DNA of 64,000 nt from Merluccius polli (Eukaryota; Chordata; Actinopteri; Gadiformes; Merlucciidae). Shown here piece after piece: positions 12,477 to 22,095 of the stretch. The stretch spans positions 7,501 through 71,500 of the forward strand of contig JAOPHQ010004320.1 of the NCBI GenBank assembly GCA_030340625.1, written 5' to 3'. Each line of letters starts with the position of its first letter. The stretch's first letter is position 1. The translations under genes and the position numbers were made by a program. The notes beneath the pieces are model-generated. The model was given only the letters and a program-made list of their open reading frames with translations. It had not been told where the DNA came from and did no database searches.

Positions 12477-13222
12477 AAACAATGCGTTGCATTCTGGGTA
12501 ATCGTATCGCGAAATCACTCTCCTAGTGTTAATTCCTTAACGAAGTCACGAATCAAGATTCTGATTGGACAGGATGGATACCATTACCCATCAGAAGAAT
12601 ACAACACAATTGATGTTTAATCAATATTGAAACCGTTATTGAAGTTAACACCTGGAGATTAGACTATAACATGAATATGGAGTTTTTTCTAAAGCCATTC
12701 CTGGGGTCGTGCGGTGTATGTGGCACAGGATAAAGGCTTTTTAGCTTAACATGTTGTTTAGCACCCTGCGCTGTATGGAGCTGACGTGGCTTCATCATCA
12801 GAACAGAGCTTCGGTCCTGATTGGCCAAACCAGAGCTACCTAGCGGTGTTAACAACTGGTTTGTGCTGATCAGGTGGTGAGTGTTACACACACACACAAC
12901 CCTAACCCTAATTTGTATGTCACAAAATGTGGGTACCAATCGACTCCAAATGCTCCGAAACGTACTCCTATACACTTTCTGTGGGCACTTTTTTTGGAAC
13001 ACACTTTGGACTTAGAACAATTTTTGATTTTCCCCATTCGTTTCAATGGGGAAATTTTAAACGGCTATATCTCCGGAACCAAAGGTCATGGCGACTTCTA
13101 AGTGGGTGGCGTCAGACCTAATTCGTGGTCTCTGAACACGCCTGAGGTGGTCCCATGTCGATCCCCCTTTCCGTTCCGGAGATATGGCAAAAAAAAACAA
13201 AAAAAACGGCCGTATCTCCGGA

Positions 13223-13231
13223 ACCGGAAGT
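13223..13231 (+). promoter_or_regulatory. ETS-type motif ACCGGAAGT in E2b
   Basis: Perfect ETS/GABPA-like core within a TCTCCGGAACCGGAAGTC context. Conserved in all E2b copies (16,998; 29,577; 31,376). It also lies inside an ancestral repeated motif, so conservation may only reflect copying. Confidence 0.3.
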
Positions 13232-13374
13232 CATGGAGACTTGGGGGTGGGCTCATTGTGATTTTTAGGCCTCATTTAGGGGGGGTAGAACTTGGTTTCA
13301 TCCACATGGGATATTCCTATCTGAAGATATTCGCATGTGGGTAGGGGTACCCATTACCTCGCTGAGCCTGTAAC

Positions 13375-13470
13375 CTAACCCTAACCCTAACCCTAACCCT
13401 AACCCTAACCCTAACCCTAACCCTAACCCTAACCCTAACCCTAACCCTAACCCTAACCCTAACCCTAACC
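13375..13470. repeat. Interstitial telomeric array (CCCTAA)16
   Basis: About 16 uninterrupted CCCTAA repeats in the orientation expected if the chromosome end lies to the left. One of the two longest pure tracts in the window, the other being at 17,148-17,243. Confidence 0.97.
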
Positions 13471-13612
13471 CAACCCTAATTCCTAACCCTAACCCCCATC
13501 CCTAACCCCCAACCCTAACCTTAACCCCTAACCCTAACCCCCACCCCTAACCCTTATCCCTAACCCCAACCCTAATCCCCATCCCTAACCCACAACCTAA
13601 CCCTAACCTGAA
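13471..13612. repeat. Degenerate telomeric repeats
   Basis: Hexamer-like sequence with C-tract variants (CCCCTAA, CCCCAT, CCTTAT). The same degenerate series precedes each E3 copy at about 57,105, 58,771 and 60,437. Confidence 0.9.
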
Positions 13613-14124
13613 CCACTCCCACCCCACATCTCACTCCCACCATTCTTCATCCCATACCCCATCCAATCCACCAGCCCCAAACGGGCGATGGAAGGGGATA
13701 TGCTTTCTGCTTGGGTGTCCCGCCCTGCATCCTGTCCGACCCTTGCGGGGTCCGGCAGCCCTGGCGTGCGATCGGTTTAGGGGTTGGGCAGGGCATGGTC
13801 TCCCAGCCCCCGTCAAGCCCCAGCCCACCGACACACACACATGCACACACCAGGTGGGCCGGCCGGGGCTTGAACGGGGGTTCCACAAGTGCCCATAAGT
13901 CCCTCCACCCGAGGCCAAGGACTGGCAGCAAGGCTTGGGGTCGGGCCCTGCGGGGGCCGGAGGGATGCATGGGCGGGACCCACCCAACATTGTTGGGACT
14001 TGGTCAACTCTTTTATATTTTAAAGGATCCCTCTCTGAGACCCAGGAAAATGTGGGGAGGGAGGGGGTGGTGTGCCCGTGCAATCAAGAGTCCTTGACCC
14101 ACATAAAGAAAACTGCAACAAAAA
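13613..14124 (+). repeat. E3 GC-rich subtelomeric element
   Basis: About 510 bp of GC-rich sequence from CCACTCCCACCCCACATC to CAAAAACC, with a short (CA)n tract near 13,830. Three further copies are in the 1,666-bp tandem units. This copy differs: CATTGTTGGGACTTGG rather than GGGACGTGG, an extra C near 13,720, and a modified tail near 14,010-14,120. Overlapping ORFs exist on both strands, but their reading frames are not preserved between this copy and the others, so I do not call a gene. Confidence 0.85.
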
Positions 14125-14266
14125 CCTAACCCTAACCCTAACCCTAACCCTAACCCTAACCCTCCCGATAGTATCACTTCGAGTGGTTTTCATCCCCATA
14201 CCTAACCCTAACCCTAACCCTAACCCTAACCCTAACCCTAACCCTAACCTGACCCTAACCCTAACC

Positions 14267-14307
<41 letters not shown>

Positions 14308-14597
14308 CCCTAACCCTAACCCTAGAACCTTGGGGATGGTTCCAAACTGTCCGGAACGGCCTACAAAGTGGGCATAGAAAGTGGTTTGAAGTCGATCGGA
14401 CTTACCGTTCTCGAGTTATTCCCGATAGTATCACTTCGAGTGGTTTTCATCCCCATACCTAACCCTAACCCTAACCAAACCCTAACCCTAACCCTAACCC
14501 TAACCCTAACCCTAACCCTAACTCTAACCCTAACCCTAACCCTAACCCTAACCCTAACCCATACCTAACCCTAACCCTAACCCTAACCCTAACCCTA
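14125..14597. repeat. ITS with embedded E1 fragments
   Basis: Telomeric repeats interrupted by two E1 pieces: 14,164-14,200 (the last 37 bp of E1) and about 14,321-14,459 (the 3' 140 bp of E1). The second reads CGGCCTACAAAGTGGG, a variant shared only with the E1 copy at 42,534. Variant hexamers (GACCCT, ACTCTAACC) are scattered in the tracts. Confidence 0.92.
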
Positions 14598-14956
14598 AAC
14601 ACTTAGGAAAATTTTCATCACATCATATGACATGATACTTTTTGGAATAACTCCGGAACTATATGTCCCATATGGGAGGTTGAGGTATCCACGGATGCGC
14701 CTTCCCAAGACGCTTCTACCGATACCAGGACCATGTCTTTAGCCCTTTCCTATCTCGAGTTATTCCCGATAGTATCACTTCGAAAATGGTGATTTTTCTA
14801 TCTCGGGAACCGTAAGTCCTAGAACCTTGGGGATGGTTCCAAACTGTCCGGCACGGCCTACTTAGTGGGCATAGAAAGTGGTTTGAAGTCGATCGGACTT
14901 ACCGTTCTCGAGTTATTCCCGATAGTATCACTTCGAGTGGTTTTCATCCCCATACC
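14598..14956 (+). repeat. E1 element, tandem copy 1 of 3
   Basis: First of three E1+ITS repeats with starts at 14,598, 15,152 and 15,694, giving steps of 554 and 542 bp. E1 itself is nearly invariant at 359 bp; the step difference comes from ITS length. Confidence 0.93.
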
Positions 14957-15023
14957 TAACCCTAACCCTAACCCTAACCCTAACCCTAACCCTAACCCTA
15001 ACCCCTAACCCTAACCCCTAACC

Positions 15024-15064
<41 letters not shown>

Positions 15065-15151
15065 CCCTAACCCTAACCCTAACTCTAACCCTAACCCTAA
15101 CCCTAACCCTAACCCTAACCCATACCTAACCCTAACCCTAACCCTAACCCT
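14957..15151. repeat. ITS between E1 copies
   Basis: About 195 bp of CCCTAA repeats with occasional CCCCTAA, AAACCC and ACTCTAACC variants and a terminal CCCATACC. The same variant order recurs in the next tract, so E1 and ITS were duplicated together. Confidence 0.93.
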
Positions 15152-15510
15152 AAACACTTAGGAAAATTTTCATCACATCATATGACATGATACTTTTTGG
15201 AATAACTCCGGAACTATATGTCCCATATGGGAGGTTGAGGTATCCACGGATGCGCCTTCCCAAGACGCTTCTACCGATACCAGGACCATGTCTTTAGCCC
15301 TTTCCTATCTCGAGTTATTCCCGATAGTATCACTTCGAAAATGGTGATTTTTCTATCTCGGGAACCGTAAGTCCTAGAACCTTGGGGATGGTTCCAAACT
15401 GTCCGGCACGGCCTACTTAGTGGGCATAGAAAGTGGTTTGAAGTCGATCGGACTTACCGTTCTCGAGTTATTCCCGATAGTATCACTTCGAGTGGTTTTC
15501 ATCCCCATAC
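15152..15510 (+). repeat. E1 element, tandem copy 2 of 3
   Basis: Essentially identical to the preceding E1, including TCCCATATGGGA and the two CGAGTTATTCCCGATAG motifs. Confidence 0.93.
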
Positions 15511-15565
15511 CTAACCCTAACCCTAACCCTAACCCTAACCCTAACCCCTAACCCTAACCCTAACC

Positions 15566-15606
<41 letters not shown>

Positions 15607-15693
15607 CCCTAACCCTAACTCTAACCCTAACCCTAACCCTAACCCTAACCCTAACCCATACCTAACCCTAACCCTAACCCTAACCCTAACCCT
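15511..15693. repeat. ITS between E1 copies
   Basis: CCCTAA tract with the same order of variant hexamers as 14,957-15,151 but about 12 bp (two hexamers) shorter. Confidence 0.93.
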
Positions 15694-16052
15694 AAACACT
15701 TAGGAAAATTTTCATCACATCATATGACATGATACTTTTTGGAATAACTCCGGAACTATATGTCCCATATGGGAGGTTGAGGTATCCACGGATGCGCCTT
15801 CCCAAGACGCTTCTACCGATACCAGGACCATGTCTTTAGCCCTTTCCTATCTCGAGTTATTCCCGATAGTATCACTTCGAAAATGGTGATTTTTCTATCT
15901 CGGGAACCGTAAGTCCTAGAACCTTGGGGATGGTTCCAAACTGTCCGGCACGGCCTACTTAGTGGGCATAGAAAGTGGTTTGAAGTCGATCGGACTTACC
16001 GTTCTCGAGTTATTCCCGATAGTATCACTTCGAGTGGTTTTCATCCCCATAC
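15694..16052 (+). repeat. E1 element, tandem copy 3 of 3
   Basis: Third tandem E1. It is followed by a short ITS (16,053-16,082) and a full E2, recreating the E1-ITS-E2 order seen at 11,918-13,374. Confidence 0.93.
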
Positions 16053-16082
16053 CTAACCCTAACCCTAACCCTAACCCTAACC

Positions 16083-17147
16083 GCCTCAAGATCGAGTGTT
16101 TTAAGGTACTTCCGGTTCACGTAGAGCGTGAGGTGGGTTCCATTGGATAGCCCGTACCTGATTTAGTGGGGGTAGAACCAACCTGGGTGTCTTTACGACT
16201 TATATAACTAAAGTTATTGCCCAAAACGCGTTTAGGGGAGGGTTAATGCAAATAAACAATGCGTTGCATTCTGGGTAATCGTATCGCGAAATCACTCTCC
16301 TAGTGTTAATTCCTTAACGAAGTCACGAATCAAGATTCTGATTGGACAGGATGGATACCATTACCCATCAGAAGAATACAACACAATTGATGTTTAATCA
16401 ATATTGAAACCGTTATTGAAGTTAACACCTGGAGATTAGACTATAACATGAATATGGAGTTTTTTCTAAAGCCATTCCTGGGGTCGTGCGGTGTATGTGG
16501 CACAGGATAAAGGCTTTTTAGCTTAACATGTTGTTTAGCACCCTGCGCTGTATGGAGCTGACGTGGCTTCATCATCAGAACAGAGCTTCGGTCCTGATTG
16601 GCCAAACCAGAGCTACCTAGCGGTGTTAACAACTGGTTTGTGCTGATCAGGTGGTGAGTGTTACACACACACACAACCCTAACCCTAATTTGTATGTCAC
16701 AAAATGTGGGTACCAATCGACTCCAAATGCTCCGAAACGTACTCCTATACACTTTCTGTGGGCACTGTTTTTGGAACACACTTTGGACTTAGAACAATTT
16801 TTGATTTTCCCCATTCGTTTCAATGGGGAAATTTAAACGGCTATATCTCCGGAACCAAAGGTCATGGCGACTTCTAAGTGGGTGGCGTCAGACCTAATTC
16901 GTGGTCTCTGAACACGCCTGAGGTGGTCCCATGTCGATCCCCCTTTCCGTTCCGGAGATATGGCAAAAAAAACAAAAAAAACGGCCGTATCTCCGGAACC
17001 GGAAGTCATGGAGACTTGGGGGTGGGCTCATTGTGATTTTTAGGCCTCATTTAGGGGGGGTAGAACTTGGTTTCATCCACATGGGATATTCCTATCTGAA
17101 GATATTCGCATGTGGGTAGGGGTACCCATTACCTCGCTGAGCCTGTA
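16083..17147 (+). repeat. E2 subtelomeric element, second full copy
   Basis: Near-identical to 12,305-13,374 apart from a few single-base length changes in T or A runs, including one base fewer at GAGCGTGAGG. Ends CTCGCTGAGCCTGTAAC and runs into ITS. Confidence 0.92.
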
Positions 17148-17243
17148 ACCTAACCCTAACCCTAACCCTAACCCTAACCCTAACCCTAACCCTAACCCTA
17201 ACCCTAACCCTAACCCTAACCCTAACCCTAACCCTAACCCTAA
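17148..17243. repeat. ITS at left boundary of Block 1
   Basis: About 16 CCCTAA repeats ending at CCCTAA/TTAGGG, where the strand of the motif switches for one repeat. The same boundary is found at 31,586 and 42,922. Confidence 0.95.
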
Positions 17244-17515
17244 TTAGGGTTTGAACCCTAACCTCAGTCTGATTTTGGAAGGTGGAATTTGGAAGTTGGA
17301 AGTTGAGGGGCTGATTTTGGAAGGTATTTTTCATAAATTCCCAGAAAGGTTACAGTACAAAAGGTTAGGGTTTAAGGTTAGGGTTCGTCAACCCTAACCC
17401 TAGAAAAATATTTTCAAAACTCTGTCATTTGTTTCCTCTGAGTTATAGTGCTTTGAAAAAACGTTGCAATTCCACCAATGACCATGCAAAATTCGGGGGC
17501 GCTAGTCCAAATCTT
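17244..17515 (+). repeat. Left-edge segment of Block 1
   Basis: Begins TTAGGGTTTGAACCCTAA (an inverted telomeric pair), then GATTTTGGAAGG-type sequence. A second inverted telomeric pair follows: GGTTAGGGTT, CGTC, AACCCTAACC at 17,376-17,399. Homologous segments start at 31,587 and 42,923. CGGGGGCGCTAG near 17,493 is half of a CTCF-like motif. Confidence 0.88.
17376..17399. repeat. Telomeric-motif hairpin
   Basis: Perfect 10-bp inverted repeat GGTTAGGGTT/AACCCTAACC around a CGTC loop. Conserved in Block 2 (31,719-31,742) and Block 3 (43,055-43,078). This is one of the few places with TTAGGG on the + strand. Confidence 0.9.
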
Positions 17516-17955
17516 TATTTGGAAGTTGGAAGTTGGAAGTTGGAAGTGCCTTTAATTTGGAAGTGGATTTTTCACCACCAGGGGGCAGATGGATTTTATG
17601 CTGAATTTGGAAGTTGGAAGTGCCTTTAATTTGGAAGTGGATTGAACATATGTAGATTTGGAAGTTGGAAGTTGTCATTTTTGTCAGAGTGTCACCATTG
17701 AACATATGTAGATTTGGAAGTTGGAAGTAGGTAAATGTCCTGAATTTGGAAGTTGGAAGTGCCTTTAATTTGGAAGTGGATTGAACATATGTAGATTTGG
17801 AAGTTGGAAGTTGTCATTTTTGTCAGAGTGTCACCATTGAACATATGTAGATTTGGAAGTTGGAAGTAGGTAAATGTCCTGAAGTTGGAAGTTGGAAGTT
17901 TTGTCAGAGTGTCACCATTGAACATGTGTAGATTTGGAAGTTGGAAGTTGTCATT
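17516..17955 (-). repeat. MS49 minisatellite array, reverse (Block 1)
   Basis: MS49 units in reverse complement (GGAAGTTGGAAG, GTCAGAGTGTCACC), including the GTAGGTAAATGTCCTGAA insert that in forward arrays reads TTCAGGACATTTACCTAC. Interspersed TGCCTTTAATTTGGAAGTGG motifs occur here but not in the forward arrays. With the forward array at 18,625 it forms a large inverted pair around the AT-rich segment. Confidence 0.92.
17575..17588 (+). promoter_or_regulatory. CTCF-like motif
   Basis: CCACCAGGGGGCAG agrees closely with the vertebrate CTCF core consensus. Copies are conserved at 31,918-31,931 and 43,254-43,267, one per block left edge. Binding is inferred from motif match only. Confidence 0.5.
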
Positions 17956-18036
17956 TTTGTAACATTAATAATAATCACACATTAGTCATATTTTTATGAA
18001 GTCATTTATTAAAAATAATAAACAATATTAAAAATA

Positions 18037-18192
18037 TTAAGGTTCAGGTCCAGCAAAGGATGACACAAGTGTGACGGCTTCATCACTCTCAGCGGTGTCA
18101 CTGATTTCCATCTCAACCTCACTCTCTCCATTATGGACCATGTCAATAACATCCCGCACACTGTATCGCGGCTCTCTCCTTGCTGGTGGCAT
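18037..18192 (-). CDS. Short ORF, possible terminal exon of a transposase-like gene
   Basis: A 51-codon minus-strand ORF that starts MPPARREPRYSVRDVIDMVH and continues into an acidic stretch (ESEVEMEISD then ESDEA). It ends in a TAA, and an AATAAA lies about 30 bp beyond the stop. The ATG follows a splice-acceptor-like TTTTATTTTCAG directly. A short basic start, an RYSV motif and an acidic region are reminiscent of the N-terminal part of piggyBac-derived transposases in fish. That comparison is from memory and weak, and no catalytic domain is present. The Block 3 copy is open with one amino-acid difference (A to D); the Block 2 copy has an 11-bp deletion. It may simply be a decayed exon or chance. 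Confidence 0.35.
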   Translation of the reverse strand: MPPARREPRYSVRDVIDMVHNGESEVEMEISDTAESDEAVTLVSSFAGPEP

Positions 18193-18218
18193 TCTGAAAA
18201 TAAAATATCAATTAATTA

Positions 18219-18223
<5 letters not shown>

Positions 18224-18248
<25 letters not shown>
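18224..18248. repeat. (TA)n microsatellite
   Basis: About 12 TA repeats. The Block 2 and Block 3 homologues are longer (about 25 and 22 repeats at 32,776-32,826 and 43,903-43,947), so it is a length-polymorphic site. Confidence 0.97.
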
Positions 18249-18250
<2 letters not shown>

Positions 18251-18306
18251 TTTATATATTGTAGTACATAACCTGAAGGAATAGATAGGGTGGTGGACCA
18301 AGTGCT

Positions 18307-18332
18307 CCAGGCAGACAATACTGTCTGCCTGG
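18307..18332. repeat. 26-bp hairpin next to LINE2 tail
   Basis: Perfect inverted repeat CCAGGCAGAC/GTCTGCCTGG with a 6-base loop (AATACT). Conserved in Block 2 (32,902-32,927) and Block 3 (44,023-44,048). Block 1 lacks about 15-17 bp just upstream that the other two have. Confidence 0.85.
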
Positions 18333-18390
18333 TAAGTCGCTTTGGACAAAAGCGTCTGCTAAATTCCCTACATGTAAATGTAAATGCGTG
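18333..18390 (+). mobile_element. LINE2-type (UnaL2-like) 3' tail of a fish LINE/SINE
   Basis: GTCGCTTTGGACAAAAGCG followed by TCTGCTAAAT and TGTAAA repeats. The CGCTTT/AAAGCG stem with a five-base GGACA loop matches the 3' stem-loop (GGAUA loop) that the reverse transcriptase of fish L2-clade LINEs recognises and that partner SINEs share. Only the tail is visible. Copies at about 32,928-32,985 (stem weakened, GCG to GTG) and 44,049-44,105. Confidence 0.7.
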
Positions 18391-18396
18391 TATGTA

Positions 18397-18399
<3 letters not shown>

Positions 18400-18427
<28 letters not shown>
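18400..18427. repeat. (TG)n microsatellite
   Basis: TG repeats directly after the LINE2-type tail, so probably grown from its 3' simple repeat. Homologues at 32,988-33,027 (interrupted by TTG) and 44,113-44,143. Confidence 0.95.
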
Positions 18428-18624
18428 TGTATTGAGACTCACTGTCTGTTATGTTTTGTATGGAAAGAGACAAGAGAATGTTTTCAAAAGAAATGTTTTC
18501 TAAAATATGATCAATAATGTGTAAACCATCAACATGGAGAATATAGAAGGGGGATATAAAACTAAAATATGGCTTTGGGTTTCAGATACATTTTCTGATG
18601 TATTATTGATTTATTTTTGACCTA

Positions 18625-20116
18625 CTTCCAAATTCAAAATTGTAGACATGAACCAATTGCTGTTGGTGGACTTAGACTATACATTGATTTTTAATGAACT
18701 TCAGGACATTTACCTAATTCCAACTTCCAAATCTACATATGTTCAATGGTGACACTGACAAAAATGACAACTTCCAGATTGCAACTTCCAACTTCCAGCT
18801 TCCAACTTCCATTTCCAGCTTCCAGAATCCAACTTCCAACTTCCAAATCTACATATGTTCAATGGTGACACTCTGACAAAACTTCCAACTTCCAAATCTA
18901 CATATGTTCAATGGTGACACTCTGACAAAACTTCCAACTTCCAAATCTACATATGTTCAATGGTGACACTCTGACAAAACTTCCAACTTCCAAATCTACA
19001 TATGTTCAATGGTGACACTCTGACAAAACTTCCAACTTCCAAATCTACATATGTTCAATGGTGACACTGACAAAAATGACAACTTCCAGATTGCAACTTC
19101 CAACTTCCAGCTTCCAACTTCCATTTCCAGCTTCCAGAATCCAACTTCCAACTTCCAAATCTACATATGTTCAATGGTGACACTGACAAAAATGACAACT
19201 TCCAGATTGCAACTTCCAACTTCCAGCTTCCAACTTCCATTTCCAGCTTCCAGAATCCAACTTCCAACTTCCAAATCTACATATGTTCAATGGTGACACT
19301 GACAAAAATGACAACTTCCAGATTGCAACTTCCAACTTCCAGCTTCCAACTTCCATTTCCAGCTTCCAGAATCCAACTTCCAACTTCCAAATCTACATAT
19401 GTTCAATGTTGACACTCTGACAAAACTTCCAACTTCCAAATCTACATATGTTCAATGGTGACACTCTGACAAAACTTCCAACTTCCAAATCTACATATGT
19501 TCAATGGTGACACTCTGACAAAACTTCCAACTTCCAAATCTACATATGTTCAATGGTGACACTCTGACAAAACTTCCAACTTCCAAATCTACATATGTTC
19601 AATGGTGACACTCTGACAAAACTTCCAACTTCCAAATCTACATATGTTCAATGGTGACACTCTGACAGAACTTCCAACTTCCAGATTCGGTACCCCCTCT
19701 CCTTTTTGGAAGCGGGGATTCCAACTTCCAACTTCCAAATCTACACATGTTCAATGGTGACACTCTGACAAAAATGACAACTTCCAGATTGCAACTTCCA
19801 ACTTCCATTTCCAGCTTCCAACTTCCATTTCCAGAATCCAACTTCCAACTTCCAAATCTACATATGTTCAATGGTGACACTGACAAAAATGACAACTTCC
19901 AGATTGCAACTTCCAACTTCCAGCTTCCAACTTCCATTTCCAGCTTCCAGAATCCAACTTCCAACTTCCAAATCTACATATGTTCAATGGTGACACTCTG
20001 ACAAAACTTCCAACTTCCAAATCTACATATGTTCAATGGTGACACTCTGACACAACTTCCAACTTCCAAATCTACATATGTTCAATGGTGACACTCTGAC
20101 AGAACTTCCAACTTCC
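18625..20116 (+). repeat. MS49 minisatellite array, forward (Block 1)
   Basis: About 1.5 kb of 49-bp units alternating with a 116-bp variant carrying CTTCCAGATTGC and CATTTCCAGCTTCC segments (copies at about 19,051 and 19,167, spaced exactly 116 bp). An island of composite-unit sequence (TTCGGTACCCC...AAGCGGGG) sits near 19,686-19,720. The left part repeats the TTGTAGACATGAACC motif also found at block right edges. Confidence 0.93.
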
Positions 20117-22095
20117 AGATTCGGTACCCCTCTCCTTTTTGGAAGCGGGGCTAAACGATGACTGAGTTCTGAAAAGGAGCCATTTCCTCTGCAGGCGCGT
20201 TCACCATCCCTAACATAGCCCAGAGTCTTATTTTGTGGCATTTCTGTCTTTTCATTGTGGAATGGTAGACACTTCCAGATTGGGTAGGTCAAACTTTGAA
20301 CCCTTATAACTTTGTGAAAGAAAGGCCTAGAGGCATGAGGCCAAGTGTTTTGGAAAGGTCTGAATGAGCTCTTCCCAGCATATGTCGTCATCAAGAGATG
20401 GCACTAGTTCTTGATATAGAAATCAAATTTGGAACACTTTGCAAAACGAAAAGTTAAATTGGACTCTGCAGGCGTGTTCGCCATCCCTGAAATAGCCCAG
20501 TGTCTTATTTTGGGGCATTTCTGTTGTTTCATTGTGGAATGGTTTTCACTTCCACATTCGGTACCCCTCTCCTTTTGGAAGCGGGGCTAAACCATGACTG
20601 AGTTCTGAAAATGAGCCATTTCCTCTGCAGGCGCGTTCACCATCCCTAAAATAGCCCAGAGTCTTATTTTGGGGCATTTCTGTCTTTTCATTGTGGAACG
20701 GTAGACACTTCCAGATTGGGTACTCCGCTCATTTTGGAAGGCCTCACTTGACCTATTGACATTTGGGAAGCGTTCAACGGTGCCGCTCTGTCATCTTAAG
20801 AGGCTGAAGCTCCAAACTTATAGCCAAAGGAGAAGGTTGTTGGTGCTACAACATACCTCAAGTTCGGACAGAAAAACCATTTCCTTGGCTTTTTACAGAG
20901 GGTGAAAGGTGCTTCCAAAAGGCAATATAAGTGAATGGGGAAAACGCTAACCTGCTCATTGTGTGACCTTTCGAGATAGCGAGAGGTTCCAAAACGCATT
21001 CACGTGTCCATCTTGTTCCCATGAACGACATATGCGACAGTCTGCCTTTTTCACCCAACAGAAAAAAAGAAATTCCTTGTTTAGTTTCACTTCCAGATTG
21101 GGTACTCCGCTCATTTTGGAAGGCCTCATTTGACCTATTGACATTTGGGAAGCGTTCAACGGTGCCGCTCTGCCATCTTAAGAGGCTGAAGCTCCAAACT
21201 TATAGCCAAAGGAGAAGGTTGTTGGTGCTACAACATACCTCAAGTTCGGACAGAAAAACCATTTCCTTGGCTTTTTACAGAGGGTGAAAGGTGCTTCCAA
21301 AAGGCAATATAAGTGACTGGGGAAAACCCTAACCTACTAATTTCGTGAACTTTCGAGATAGCGAGTGCTACCAAAACGCATACACGCGTCCCTCTTGTTC
21401 CCATGAACGACATATGCGACAGTCGGCCTTTTTCACCCAACAGAAAAAAAATTCCCTGTTAAGGTCACTTTTTCCATCAGAACTACTCAGAAGTGTAGCC
21501 CCCAAGTGCTTCTCGCTCAGCATTTGGGCAAGAGACCAATTAAGAGACAGGAAGGTGTCAGCGCCCCGAGACTTGACGAGCTGTTCACAGGGTCTGACTG
21601 GGACCTCCACTCCGAATCTCAGCCCTCTGGGACCTCAGGGTCGCCAACCCTAACCCTAACCCCTCCCCCGAAAAGGTCAAACTTTGAACCCTTATAACTT
21701 TGTGAAGGAAAGGCCTAGAGGCATGAGGCCAAGTGTTTTGGAAAGGTCTGAATGAGCTCTTCCCAGCATATGTCGTCATCAAGAGATGGCACTAGTACTT
21801 GATATAGAAATCAAATTTGGAACACTTTGCGAAACGAAAAGTTAAATTGGGCTCTGCAGGCGTGTTCGCCATCCCTGAAATAGCCCAGTGTCTTATTTTG
21901 GGGCATTTCTGTTGTTTCATTGTGGAATGGTTTTCACTTCCACATTCGGTACCCCTCTCCTTTTGGAAGCGGGGCTAAACCATGACTGAGTTCTGAAAAG
22001 GAGCCATTCCCTCTGCAGGCGTGTTCACCCTCCCTGAAATAGCCCAGTGTCTTATTTTGGGACATTTCTGTTGTTTCATTGTGGAATGGTAGTCA

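Larger units (their letters stand above)
12305..13374 (+). repeat. E2 subtelomeric element (E2a + E2b)
   Basis: About 1.06-kb element. E2a (12,305 to about 12,898) begins CGCCTCAAGATCGAG and ends in a short (AC)n run. Two to three telomeric repeats separate it from E2b (about 12,912-13,374), which ends CTCGCTGAGCCTGTAAC. E2a carries an octamer ATGCAAAT (12,469-12,476). E2b carries ACCGGAAGT (13,223-13,231) and the hairpin CCCCATT/AATGGGG near 13,033. A second full copy is at 16,083-17,147 and partial copies are at 27,128, 29,216 and 31,015. No ORF is convincing; the longest ones differ between copies. Confidence 0.9.
17956..18624. mobile_element. AT-rich segment with ORF fragment and LINE2/SINE tail (Block 1)
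   Basis: Non-minisatellite segment containing a minus-strand short ORF (18,037-18,192), a (TA)n run, a 26-bp hairpin, a LINE2-type 3' tail, a (TG)n run and AT-rich DNA. Homologues lie at 32,525-33,375 (longest) and 43,641-44,335. Blocks 1 and 3 share a deletion of the last ~140 bp that Block 2 keeps. Probably remnants of one or more transposable elements; the families are only partly recognisable. Confidence 0.65.

Noticed and set aside
14072..14568. ORFs encoding runs of Asn-Pro, Thr-Leu or Val-Arg dipeptides
   Set aside because: These are simply CCCTAA repeats read in frame; the hexamer always gives open dipeptide frames.
17241..17261. Ancient head-to-head telomere fusion
   Set aside because: A fusion gives TTAGGG followed by CCCTAA on one strand. 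Here the order is CCCTAA then a single TTAGGG, the opposite geometry.
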